Shown: positions 25,114 to 35,294 of the stretch, one piece after another
Position numbering within the stretch: the stretch's first letter is position 1
Layout: each line of letters opens with the position of its first letter
Notes under the pieces: model-generated
What the model saw: the letters and a program-made list of their open reading frames with translations, nothing else
What the model was told of the DNA's origin: nothing
The model's database searches: none
Assembly (NCBI RefSeq): GCF_964204645.1
Contig: NC_134030.1
Coordinates: 19,847,110 to 19,911,109, forward strand
DNA: 64,000 nt
Origin: Tubulanus polymorphus
Lineage: Eukaryota > Nemertea > Palaeonemertea > Tubulaniformes > Tubulanidae
Direction: 5' to 3'
Made by a program: the position numbers and the translations under genes

Positions 25114-25938
25114 CTACTCTAACTCCGCCCCAGAATTGTGCCGCATTCTTAGGCAGTTTTTACTCAAAGTCTTGAAATCACGAGGAATACACGTATCACA
25201 GAGGGCCGCATTACCGGTACGTCACTGCAGAAAATTTGTCACGTGGAGAAGATGGTGGAAGGCGGGGACTAAACAAAACTGTTTAGATGATATATAAGAT
25301 GATGTGTTTTTCAGCTGTCGTGAATATGTATTGTAAAGGTTTAAAATACACATGGATTTAAAAACTTCCCGCTGCATTTCCCTGTAGGAGGACACCAAGA
25401 AGAGTCAATCAATCACCAAAGCTGTGCAATTATTTGGTTTTATTTCAATTTGTAGTTGAAGAATATATAGTATCGCGCGCAGTATTTTTCATTCATTCGT
25501 CGACTGTTCTGGCTCGAGAAAACGAGATATTGTCATTTCGAAAGTATAATACGTTGGAAGAGCGACTAAGGTAAGCGTAGTGATAAAATATTCTAATTTA
25601 ACGATAAAAAATGATACCTGGTTTCTTAAAAGCTTTAAAGTTGAACCGGCCGGCCGCCGCCTATCTACCCTATACATTATTCTAAAAAAGAAACTATTAT
25701 CAGCCATTCGACAACAAGACGCGGCGGCTATTGAAACGAACGGATTACAAATTTTATTGAAATTTACAAAATAACCCGGGCTCTGCGGAGAAACAAGGTG
25801 TCATTTTTAGCCTAAAAATAATATACTCCGATACGTACAGCAGCAATTTCAGTAGCTGGAATCTAAAATACGACACACGACTAAACACTATTTTTCTGCT
25901 GAAAATCATGCATCGATTAATCGATCAATGACGTGTCA

Positions 25939-26165
25939 CTGATCACACCGTTTAGCATAGTAGCATATTCTACGGTTATATGTAGATTTTCACCGATGGA
26001 GATCTCATTATAAATTACATAAAATTCATAACCAAATTCATTATTCCTGAAGATGACTATTAGGATATAGTCGAAACGTTGAATAAACTACTAAGAGCTC
26101 AAAGTAATGTTTTCGGACTTTTTTCTTATCATTGTGGGATTCTCTCTACATCGCGTCAACACGGA
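25939..26165. repeat. Insertion with CTGAAGA-hairpin-GAAACG (unit 3)
   Basis: Counterpart of 14217-14440, with the stem-loop at about 26046-26078. Confidence 0.45.
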
Positions 26166-26711
26166 TATAGTGTTCTATCAATCGTGTTCATAACCAAATT
26201 ATTCTATAATAAATGATTTTCTATAATTGAGGTTAGGAACTAATTTCAAACGAATATCTTTTGACTAGATCATTTGGGCTGAGGAACCAAACTTGGAAGC
26301 GACTCTGAAGACAATAAATGAATTATCGATGATTATCTATATTAGATATTTAAAGCTTATCACTCACGGAAAGAAACGACAGAGACTTGTTCCTGCGATG
26401 CCCAAACACTAGCAATGCGGCCGCCCTGCACTCACTTCATAGTACGGCATTCAAACCAGCGATTCAAACCCGTTACACTGCTCTGCACTAAATCAAAAAT
26501 ACATCAAGTATTCTTTATGAATTTTTGACTATATCTATTATCAGTTCCTTTTTTCTGTGTAGCTGCGTTATTTCAAACCTGGCTCATTCTCTGACGAAAA
26601 GGTTTGCTCATTGAGAGCCTATTTGAAAACTGTTGCAATATCAATTTTCTTTTTGAATTTTTGAAAATGCCAAATTGCAAATATATTTTATTCAAATTCT
26701 AGGCGAAGAAA

Positions 26712-27299
26712 ATGCTTGCTTACACAATGACTCGCATATGTGCTTTTGCTGCGATTGTGGCCAGTGCCGTGGCCTTCAGTGGTGAGTTAAGACTGGGAAA
26801 ATAATACTCAGCTTCATGAGATTTCATAAAATGATATAATTCAATTCGCAATTATAAGTAAACATTTATTATGCGTTTATCGACGGAACGAATTGATTCG
26901 ATAGATATATTTGGCCCACTAAGCGCCACGCTAGAAGCGGGTTCGATGTTTCTTTTTCCCAATACCCACATCAGAGAAGAACCTCCGACCCAGATACTCT
27001 GTTGCCTCCAGGGTTTGAACCCATAAACCCTGGATTGATGAGAACAATGCCAGGCGGCTTATACCACTCGGCCACTGCGCCTCCCATTTGTTATCCATAT
27101 CGGGATCACCATTATAGTACTACATCTGGGGGCGGGAGTTCCATTATTTCTTCAATTTAGGTAAAAACATCTTTCACTTCAGTATTCAATTTTTAATTTC
27201 ATATTTTTCGAAAATATAGATTGCTATCCTAAGGGCAGGACGTGTGACGATGACCTTAAGTGTTGCAACAACACCTGTAGAGCTAGTATTTGTTCCTGA
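26712..27299 (+). CDS. Small secreted six-cysteine knottin-like peptide, copy 2 (two exons)
   Basis: Exons 26712-26781 and 27220-27299, phase-1 intron, 49 residues. The signal peptide has one change from copy 1 (alanine to valine). The mature part keeps all six cysteines and their spacing but has four amino-acid replacements, one of them needing two base changes, against one silent change. That pattern, a stable signal and cysteine frame with a fast-changing loop content, is typical of defence or venom-type knottins, but the sample is small. The intron is shorter than in copy 1. The Polinton inserted 0.9 kb downstream, between this gene and receptor copy 3. Confidence 0.75.
27003..27084 (-). 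repeat. tRNA-derived SINE-like head, in knottin intron (unit 3)
   Basis: Same element as at 3012-3095, with A-box TGGCCGAGTGGTATAAG and B-box GGTTCAAACCC on the minus strand. Confidence 0.55.
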
Positions 27300-27647
27300 T
27301 CGTTGAGTACAAAGGTTTATAACGGGATATACTCGTGGTGGTTTGGGAAATATATCCGATTATGAAACTGAACTAAAGGCCGACTGAACTGAAGGCCGTG
27401 TACTAAAAAGCTCGCACTGAATTTATAATTGTTACTGATTCTTCATATCTTGTAGTAGATTAGATTCAATAAAACTGCGAGTAAATAAATCAATTGTCGG
27501 GTTGTTGACTGTTTATAATTCATCGGTCAGAGTTTTCAAAGTGATCAGAAGTGCCATTCCATTTGAAATCTATTTTCGTAGTTCATTGATGCTTCGATTT
27601 TTTTTATAAACATCTGCAAACATCGTGCAATCTAAGATGTCTATAGA

Positions 27648-27890
27648 TTATATCAGCAATAGGTGCCGAATATAAAGAGTAAATAAACTTGGCCCCAGAA
27701 CTGAACCTCGGGGACTTCCACATCGAAAATCAGCAATATTACTAACTTTACCGTTTGTAACAACTTTGTGTGTACATTCCTGAAGGTGCCTAAGATTTGA
27801 AATAATTCTGTTTTGAAGCTGATTAGCGGCCATGCGTCCAAGCATCTTTGTGGCTACAGGTAAGTAAGACAATGATCTATAATTATTCAA
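27648..27890 (-). pseudogene. Non-LTR reverse-transcriptase fragment (unit 3)
   Basis: About 80 open codons on the minus strand: an RT start block (NNYRSLSYLPVATKMLGRMA) and a PRGSVLGPSLFTLYI block, altered from the usual PQGSVLGP. Same internal deletion as the unit 2 and unit 4 copies. Confidence 0.65.
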
Positions 27891-27992
27891 TTAGTATAGA
27901 TTTAAAAGTTGTGGTTTTCATCAATTGCTCAACCGAGCATGATTTTTAATTCGTAGGTACAACACCGGTTTCCAAATGAGCAATTTATAATT

Positions 27993-28173
27993 CTAGTAAC
28001 GATTGGAACAGTAACACACTGTTTTAGAATTGGCGCGGGCAACTAAAGCATCTCCCTTATACTTCGCAAATCCACGACCCGCATCAAAATTGCTCGGAGC
28101 ACCACGGCAAAACTGATCATTAACGCGACTAATGGTCAGTAGCGTATGTTCCAAACGAGCGATGGAAATTCGC
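27993..28173 (-). other. Conserved 59-codon open stretch (unit 3)
   Basis: Same minus-strand frame as at 4240-4421, ending in TAG. It lies just outside the left end of the Polinton. Confidence 0.3.
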
Positions 28174-28220
28174 CTATTTCAAACTGGTCATTTATGTGTA
28201 AAATCCAAGCACTTAAGAGA

Positions 28221-28226
28221 CACATG
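28221..28226. other. Target-site duplication, left copy (CACATG)
   Basis: CACATG directly precedes the element. The same six bases follow it at 45453-45458. Unit 1 has a single CACATG at the matching place (gagagacacatggatacgcg, about 4467-4486), the empty site. Six-base duplications are the rule for Polintons. Confidence 0.93.
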
Positions 28227-28415
28227 AGTAATAGGGATAATAGGCTTTCATACCAAAGGTCGAAGGGTCGAGCTCGTAAAAAATGAAAATAATAATAATT
28301 TACAGTTGAATTAGTCGCGCACACTCCTAATTCAACTGTAAATTATTATTATTTTCATTTTTTTACTCACACGCCCCTTCAACCTTTGATATGGAAGCCT
28401 ATTATCCCGATTACT
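28227..28415. repeat. Fold-back hairpin at left end
   Basis: The outer arm starts agtaatagggataataggct; the inner arm ends agcctattatcccgattact, its near reverse complement. The central stem (gaaaataataataatttacag with its complement) is close to perfect, around a short loop near 28315-28327. The outer and inner arms differ in a short segment after the shared AAAGGT. Confidence 0.9.
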
Positions 28416-28597
28416 CTCAAAATATTCATATATATGAATAACATTTAAATTGACAGATTATTCAATATAAAAGTATATATTTTTAACATTATTTCAATAT
28501 TCATATTTGTGTGAGTTAGATTTTTAAACATTAAAAGTGTTAGTAATGTGTGATTGAAATAATGCATATATAAATCATTGAGCTTCTAAAATCAATT
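28227..28597 (+). repeat. Left terminal inverted repeat
   Basis: Matches the reverse complement of 45081-45452 nearly throughout, with scattered mismatches. The outer half is itself a fold-back (28227-28415). Confidence 0.92.
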
Positions 28598-28727
28598 AAA
28601 AAAAAAAAATTATATTATAAATAAGAATAATGATATTTTAGGTGAAGATTATTTTGATAAAGATAATGATAAGAAACAGAAGACAATTAAAAGCATTAAA
28701 AATAAATTAAACAATAAAAGACCATAC

Positions 28728-31700
28728 ATGGAAGATGTAAGAAAATATATTAATTCATTGGATAATAAAACAGATATAGAGATAACCGGAGCATTTAAAA
28801 GTGATATTGGCCCAGCAGTTATCGAGTTTAAATTTCATAAAGGAAAAACATTAGGAGAAAATAAAAAACATTTAGAAAATATGAAAAATATTATAAAAAT
28901 AATAACTGATGTTGAATATCCTAAAATAAGTATATCTTCTAAAGTTAAATTCATAAAATCCGAAGATAAACCAATATATAATATAAATTCTCATTCACAA
29001 CATATTATATGTAAACAACATATAGATGGTAAATTAGATAAATGTTATAATGAAGTAAAAACTAAGATAGAAGAGAAATATTTTGAAGGGTCTGGTTTAA
29101 TATTTGATGAAATAATATTTATGACTTTACATGTTTATAACACAAAATATAATAAGTTAACTAAATCAAAACCAATTGATGAAAATAATGTATCATATTA
29201 TAAAGATGATAGTATAAATGGATCAAGTTATATCAAATTACCATTTAAAACTAATGCTGTAATAAATGTACAAAATTTTGATGATAAATGTTTTCTATGG
29301 ACAATTATAAGTTGCTTACATCCAACAGAAGATATTACACATAGTTTTAGATTAACAAATTATAAACCATTTGAAAATAATTATAAGATAGATAAGTATC
29401 CTGTTATAATTAAAAACATCCCAAAAATAGAAAGAGATAATAATTTAAGAATAAATGTATTTGATTTAATCAAATTACCAAATACAAAAGGTAACAACAT
29501 AAAACATTATACATTAGAACCTTTATATCTATCAAAAGATTATGATTCAAATGATGTTATAGATATATTATATTATGAGAATCATTATATGTGGATTAAA
29601 CAAATAGATTTATTCTTTAGAACAGAAAGTGATCACCATAATAAAATATATCTATGTAGAAAATGTTTACATAGATTCAGTAATGAAAGTACATTATTAA
29701 ATCATAAACAATTATGTGAAAATCATGATTATTGTAAATTAGTTTTACCAAATGAAAAGGATAAAATATTAGAATTCAAAAAATATGATTACAAAAATAA
29801 AGTTCCATTTGTTATATATGGAGATTTTGAATCATTAAATAAAGAATTAACTGATCAAGATAGAAAAGATATATATTATAAAAGAAAGAAATTAAATTCT
29901 AATGAAAATGATTATTCTGAAGAACCACCAAAAACAAATACTATTAAAAAGATTCATCAATCAGCTGCGGCTTTCGGGTTATATATTAAATCTGATTATC
30001 CAGAACTAATCGAAAGTGAATATTATCATTACTGAAATGAAAATGTTATCAATCATTTTTGTGACTTATTAATTCAATATGAAATAAGATTTAGTAAATT
30101 ATTGAATATAAATATAGAAATTATAATGACAGAAGAAGATAAAGAAGAATTTGCGTTTGCAGATAAATGTTATTATTGTGAAAAGATATTTAATTATAAA
30201 GATAAAAAAGTAAGAGACCATGATCATTTGAACGGAAAGTTTAGAGGCGCCGCACATGAGAATTGCAATTTACAAGCTTAGAAAATTAACTTTGTACCAG
30301 TTATATTTCATAATCTATCAGGATATGATGCACATTTATTCATCAAACAGTTATGTCATAAAATAGAAGAAATCAATAATGAAATAGAAATATTAAATTC
30401 AAATAGATCAAAAGATAAAATACCAACTTATAAATTTAGAATGTTAGCTAAAACATCTGAGAATTATGTATCATTCCAATTTGGGTGTCTAAGATTTATA
30501 GATTCATATAGATTTTTAAATAGTTCATTGGATAACTTATCAAAATCATTAGTTGATGATGAATTAAGAATATTAAAGCAACACTACCCAAATAATGATG
30601 ATTTTCAATTAATGAGATATAAAGGCGCAATTCCATATTCATTTTATAAAAATCATAATGATTTTAACATAACTGAATTATTGAAAGAACAGTTTTATGA
30701 TGAATTAAAAAATGAATATGTTAAAGATGAAGTATATAATAGAACATTGAATATTTGGAATCATTTCAAAATAGAAAATCATGGACAATTAGTAGATTTA
30801 TATCTAAAATCAGATGTATTATTGTTAACCGATATATTCGAAAGGTTTAGAGATGTAAACTAAAATATTTTAACATTGATCCTTGTCATTGTTATTCATC
30901 ACCAGGATTAACATGGGATTGTGGATTAAAATTTACAGATATAAAAATGGATTTGTTAACAGATATAGATCAATTATTATTATTTGAAAAATCTATAAGA
31001 GGAGGAGTTTCAGGTGTATTGGGCGATAGATATTTCAATGTAAATGATAACCCTGGATATAAGTTATTATATATAGATGCAAATAATTTGTATGGTTGGG
31101 CAATGATGGAACCACAACCTTATGGAGTATTTGAATTAACTGAAGTTTTACAGAATGAAAATAATGATAAATTTGATTGGAAGAAAAGAATTCTAGATAT
31201 TGCAGATGATTCAGATACTGGTTACTTCTTTGTTGTAGATTTAGAATATCCTGAACATATTAAATTTAAATCTAGAAATCTAGCTTACTGTCCAGAACAT
31301 AAAACTGTAACTCATGAAGAATTATCAAATTATCAAAAAAGAATTAAACCCGAAAATCATATTCATACAGAAAAGTTAATGGTAACTCAAGAAGATAAAT
31401 GTAATTATGTAGTACATTATAGAATGTTAAAGTTTTATCTAAAACAAGGAATGGTTCTAAAAAAAGTACATAGATATATTTCATTTAGTCAATCTAAATG
31501 GTTAGAAAAATATATAGATTTTAACACCAAACAGAGAACTAAGCTAAATCTGATTTCGAAAAAGATTTCTTCAAGTTAATGAATAATGCATTCTATGGTA
31601 AGACTTGAAACGTGAAAATATTAGAAATAGAAATGATATTGAGTTAGTTAGTAATGGTAAAAGAATTAGACATTTACAAACATATCCTAAGTTCATTGGT

Positions 31701-32625
31701 AACAGAATATTTGATGAAAATCTAGCTGTAATACTTCAACAAAAGACGAGATAGTTCCAGATTATGTAATAAATGCAAAATATGATTTAAGAAAATGGTT
31801 CTTCATTGGATTTTATGCTGCAGATGGTTCAAAAAACTATACAAAACAGAAAACTATATCTTTGGCACAAAAAGGAAAAGTTGCTATATCAGGATTAAAT
31901 ACATTATGCAATTCATTAGGATTTAATATGTTAGTTAATATTAGAAAGGATAAACTAAATGTATTTCAATTAACGCATGTAGAAAATGAACTAACTGAAG
32001 AAGCTAGAGATTTATTTGAAATAACCAATCCAACAGACTATGTTTATGATTTAACAACTGAAGATGGTACATTTAATTGTGGATTTCCATTAATCATAAA
32101 AAATACTGACAGTTACATATTAAAGATAAAAACTGATAACATAACTGATGATTTAAAAACATTAAAACATCATTTTGATTTTAGTAACTATCCTTAAGAT
32201 CATGAATTGTTTAGCAATGATAATAAAAAAGTTCCAGGGATGAATTAGGTGGCGAAGAAATGATTGAATTCATCGGTATTAGATCTAAAATGTATTCATA
32301 TAAAACTAAAGAACATGAAGCTAAAAAGTTAAAAGGAATAACCAAAAGTGTAGTAGAAAAGAATATTCATTTCAAAGATTACATCAATTGTATATTCAAT
32401 GAAGAAGTTAGAAAACATAAAATGAAATGTTTAAGATCTGAAGATCATGAAATGTATATTGAAGAGATAGAGAAGATAAGTCTAAACCCATTTGATGATA
32501 AAAGATATATTTTAGATGATGGAATTCATACAGTTGCTTATGGTTGTAATTTAGATGAATACTTAAAATTTAAAAGAGAAGAAACAAAAGAGAACGAGAT
32601 AATGAAAAGAATTCTAACGTGTTAA
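28728..32625 (+). pseudogene. polB: Protein-primed family B DNA polymerase, broken and intein-bearing
   Basis: Polinton-type PolB, expected to replicate the element by protein priming. Seen in order: an N-terminal region with ILYYENHYMWIKQID and a C2H2-like LCRKCLHRF unit; exonuclease motif GDFES (29820); a CxxC...DHDH...GAAHxxC element; FHNLSGYDAHLF (about 30310); the palm motif DANNLYGW (about 31075); NNAFYGKT (about 31580); and TDS of motif C at 32105. The frame is broken by TGA at 30033, TAG at 30279, TAA at about 32195, and apparent single-base shifts near 30861, 31540, 31609 and 32238. Between about 31738 and 31745 part of the palm is missing and an intein remnant begins. The first ATG (28728) lacks the TAAATG motif of other genes in the element, and the frame is open back to 28590, so the true start is uncertain. 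Confidence 0.9.
31742..32104 (+). other. Truncated PolB intein with LAGLIDADG endonuclease motif
   Basis: About 120 codons interrupt PolB exactly before the T of the catalytic TDS motif. A homing-endonuclease motif reads WFFIGFYAADGS (31794-31829), followed by a KGKVAISGL stretch as seen in the second half of LAGLIDADG inteins. The C-terminal splicing block reads YVYDLTTEDGTF, and the final residue is asparagine (32102-32104) followed by threonine as the +1 residue. The penultimate residue is lysine where inteins normally have histidine. The N-terminal splicing blocks and the first endonuclease motif are absent, so splicing is not possible in this copy. This is the pol-c insertion site known from other PolB inteins. 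Confidence 0.82.
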
Positions 32626-32654
32626 TCAAATTTTAATAAAAATATGTATTATAA

Positions 32655-33008
32655 ATGGAGAGTAAACAAACGCACAGTGAGAACAACAAATTATTTCTAG
32701 ATAGAATAAAAGATACTACAAATGTAAAATCTGTAGATTATAAATTTAAGAAGTTAACAGAATTAACAATTCATAAGAAATATCTAATTAGAAATATTGA
32801 TACAGTTACTAACAAATATAGAGATAAATTAGTTATACACTTAGAATATGAAGGATTAAAAGGAAATACATATAAATTCAGAACATATTTACCGGATAGA
32901 TTTCATAGATTATCAAGTGAAGATTTAGAAGAATTATGTTCTGGAGATTTCTATTTCGTATACAAAGGTAAGAATGAAAAAGGGCACCATGAAATAGATT
33001 TCGAATAA
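32655..33008 (+). CDS. Small conserved Polinton protein, possible OB-fold
   Basis: 117 residues with an intact frame, starting at an ATG preceded by ATTATAA. The pattern, a conserved LTELTIHKKYLI block, a strand-rich middle and YLPDRFHRLSSEDLEEL near the end, resembles small proteins that I have seen in Polintons and related transposons, which may be single-strand DNA binders with an OB-like fold. That function is a guess from pattern. It lies directly after PolB and before the penton-like gene, so a replication role would fit the position. Confidence 0.6.
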   Translation: MESKQTHSENNKLFLDRIKDTTNVKSVDYKFKKLTELTIHKKYLIRNIDTVTNKYRDKLVIHLEYEGLKGNTYKFRTYLPDRFHRLSSEDLEELCSGDFYFVYKGKNEKGHHEIDFE

Positions 33009-33022
33009 AATATGTAAAATAA

Positions 33023-33781
33023 ATGGTAGAATTAAAAGAATACAGAATATTCGTTGATTCTAGAAAACTTACAAATTATAAATCTCATAATTTACTAGTA
33101 CAATTAGATAAGGAATATAAAAATTGTGTTGATTTAAAATTAGTTAATATAAGTTTATGTAATTCTTTTTATAATATAACGGATAAAACTATTGAAGATA
33201 ATACTTTTTTAATTCATATTGGAAATGTAAATCAATGGTTTCATATAATTTTAAAACCAGGATTATATAATTTAGAAACATTAGCTCAAGAAATTAATCG
33301 AAGAGCACGGTTGAAAATTAGAAGAGAAGATAAATTTTTAATTAGATTTATAAAAAGTGATAGCACAAATAAAATTAAAATAAAGGTATATGATGAAAGT
33401 CAACATGCATTTATGGTAAAAAAACCGTTAGCTAAATTGCTAGGAATTGCACCAGATACGGTTACAGGAAACGTAGATGGTAATTCAAATATAATACCTT
33501 TTACACACTTTTATATTTATTGCAATTTAATCGAGCCTACAAAAACTTTCGAAGCAACTAAAGAAACAATTTGTAGTTCTAGTATATTAAATATTTTACC
33601 GCTAAAAAATGTTAAACAATTTGGAACTCAAATAAATTATAATTTAACAGAATGTGATTTTAAACCTTGCATCCCTAAATTTAATAATTTTAAATTAGAA
33701 ATAAGAAATCACAATGGATATTTAATTGATTTGAATAATTTCCCTGTAATTTATGAATTAGTTATAAGATGTAAAGAGTAA
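33023..33781 (+). CDS. Probable penton (minor capsid, single jelly-roll) protein
   Basis: 252 residues, intact. It is strand-rich throughout, with no membrane segment or enzymatic motif. The N-terminal part (EYRIFVDSRKLTNY) and the C-terminal stretch of alternating polar and hydrophobic residues (FKLEIRNHNGYLIDL, then VIYELVIRC) fit the single-jelly-roll minor capsid protein of Polintons, which forms the capsid vertices. Start chosen at ATG 33023, preceded by AAAATAA. The gene is 14 bases after its upstream neighbour and 16 before the next. Assignment is by pattern and context, not by alignment. Confidence 0.65.
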   Translation: MVELKEYRIFVDSRKLTNYKSHNLLVQLDKEYKNCVDLKLVNISLCNSFYNITDKTIEDNTFLIHIGNVNQWFHIILKPGLYNLETLAQEINRRARLKIRREDKFLIRFIKSDSTNKIKIKVYDESQHAFMVKKPLAKLLGIAPDTVTGNVDGNSNIIPFTHFYIYCNLIEPTKTFEATKETICSSSILNILPLKNVKQFGTQINYNLTECDFKPCIPKFNNFKLEIRNHNGYLIDLNNFPVIYELVIRCKE

Positions 33782-33797
33782 TTTTTCACCTATATAA

Positions 33798-34154
33798 ATG
33801 AATATAACTGTTGGGCCGAGCATATGTTTTGGGTTTGATTTTAAACGTGAGAAAGAAATGAAATTTAACGTTAATGATGTAATTGCACATATCAAAAATA
33901 TTACATTTTCTAATGAAACAGCATTTGAGTATGAAACAACAATAAATAAAGAAACTTTAAATGTAGAAAGGATTACTAATTTAATTAGAGAATCTTTAAG
34001 ATATTATGAATTAAATGAAGATTTTATCATCGATGATATTAAAAAAATTATAATTGAAATATATACAAATGAAACTAGTAATGAAATAAATGTTGAAATA
34101 ATTATAAATAAGATAACTAAATATTTTGATGATAGTAATTTTTTTGATAAATAA
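33798..34154 (+). CDS. Polinton protein of unknown function, 118 residues
   Basis: Intact frame, start preceded by CTATATAA. It is rich in charged residues, predicted mostly helical, with no membrane segment or cysteine motif. The stop codon abuts the next start (TAAATGAG), so the TAA serves both as stop and as part of the next gene's TAAATG motif. I do not recognise the family. Confidence 0.55.
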   Translation: MNITVGPSICFGFDFKREKEMKFNVNDVIAHIKNITFSNETAFEYETTINKETLNVERITNLIRESLRYYELNEDFIIDDIKKIIIEIYTNETSNEINVEIIINKITKYFDDSNFFDK

Positions 34155-34376
34155 ATGAGTGATAATAAGTGGATAATAACTGGATTATATAATGGAGCAT
34201 TATTATCAGTTGGAACTGTTGGTTATTCAATGGTATTAAAAAAAGTATTCAAAATGGGGAGTGTTAATGTTGATAGATTTGATATAAATGATATTTTAAA
34301 ATTAACGTTAGCAGTTACTTTATCTAATTTAACTATTGATTATTTAGAAAAACAAAAATATATTCCTCCTATATAA
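34155..34376 (+). CDS. Small two-helix membrane protein of Polinton
   Basis: 73 residues: a hydrophobic N-terminal helix (about residues 8-28, WIITGLYNGALLSVG...), a short basic stretch, a second hydrophobic helix (about 46-62) and a tail ending YIPPI. Small proteins with this two-helix plan are common in Polinton structural clusters. A virion-membrane role is plausible but not shown. Confidence 0.6.
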   Translation: MSDNKWIITGLYNGALLSVGTVGYSMVLKKVFKMGSVNVDRFDINDILKLTLAVTLSNLTIDYLEKQKYIPPI

Positions 34377-34400
34377 ATGCATAATTATTTTACTAAATAA

Positions 34401-34823
34401 ATGGCTTCTGCAGTTATAACTATTATAGGATCAGCAATTGTTAACGCTTTAGCATTTACTGGTGGTGGTTATTTATTTAAGCATATTGATAAAAATGGAT
34501 CATTAACAGAACAAAAAAGACATAACTTAGCATTAGAGAAATACAACAAAGCAGCAGAAGAATATAGAGAAAAGAGGCAAAACTATATGGATTATATTAA
34601 CAAGGAATTATATGATCAGAAGATTTCACATAGAGATTTTCAATCAGTTGATGATGCAATGAGTTTATATAGCGCAGTAACCAATAAAGAAAAATTACAT
34701 CTATACAAACCTAAATTATCAGATTATTATACCCCAAGTAATGAACAGAAGAAATATGAAATAATATGGATTTTAGGCGGAACTGTTATTGTTATATTTG
34801 TAGCATATAGATTTACTAATTAG
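34401..34823 (+). CDS. Membrane-anchored virion-type protein with coiled coil
   Basis: 140 residues. N-terminal hydrophobic segment (residues 3-25, with GGGY), then a charged helical or coiled-coil region with KYNKAAEEYREKRQNYMDYI, a PKLSDYYTPS motif, and a C-terminal transmembrane helix (about 118-137). I know this arrangement, including the LSDYY-like motif, as a conserved protein of invertebrate Polintons; its function is unknown. Start preceded by ACTAAATAA. Confidence 0.65.
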   Translation: MASAVITIIGSAIVNALAFTGGGYLFKHIDKNGSLTEQKRHNLALEKYNKAAEEYREKRQNYMDYINKELYDQKISHRDFQSVDDAMSLYSAVTNKEKLHLYKPKLSDYYTPSNEQKKYEIIWILGGTVIVIFVAYRFTN

Positions 34824-34843
34824 TAATTTTTTTTGCTGAATAA

Positions 34844-35278
34844 ATGGATGATAAAGTTGATAATATTAATATTATTCCTCATGATATAAATAAAACTAAG
34901 TTAAAAACATATTTAGAAAAACAAATATTAGAATTTGAAAATGACTTAAAGAAAAAAAAGAAAAAATGTTTAAAATCTAAAATTATATATTATCTTATTA
35001 TCAGTGGTTCGGTTACAATTAGTTCTGTAATAACATTTCTCGCAATATTCAGTCCATTAACACCTTTAGCTATATCAATTGGTGTATTAGGATTAAGTTC
35101 AAGTGTTTTAACCGGTATAAGTTCAAAATTAAATATAAAAAGTAATAAAGAAAAAAATAAAACTAATATAAAAGAAATTAATAAATTAAAGAATACACTA
35201 GATTATATAATAAGTTTAAATGGTCATATAACAGTTGAAGAACAAGATAAATTATTAAAAGAATTAATAAATTATTAA
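34844..35278 (+). CDS. Two-helix membrane protein with basic loop
   Basis: 144 residues. A charged helical N terminus ends in a lysine run (KKKKKKCLKSK), followed by two adjacent hydrophobic segments (about residues 48-90) with a glycine-serine-rich second helix, then a lysine-rich helical tail. It sits in the block of small membrane proteins between the penton-like and larger virion genes. Function unknown. The start has the typical T-run and TAAATG upstream. Confidence 0.6.
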   Translation: MDDKVDNINIIPHDINKTKLKTYLEKQILEFENDLKKKKKKCLKSKIIYYLIISGSVTISSVITFLAIFSPLTPLAISIGVLGLSSSVLTGISSKLNIKSNKEKNKTNIKEINKLKNTLDYIISLNGHITVEEQDKLLKELINY

Positions 35279-35294
35279 TTTTTTAATTATATAA

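Noticed and set aside
28227-28250. I-SceI-like homing site at the Polinton tips
   Set aside because: Only TAGGGATAA matches; the rest of the 18-bp site differs, and the similarity is explained by the element's own AT-rich terminal motif.
31606-31612. TGA in the FYGKT region of PolB as a recoded tryptophan
   Set aside because: The frame downstream only fits if one base is missing there, so it is a frameshift and not a recoded codon.
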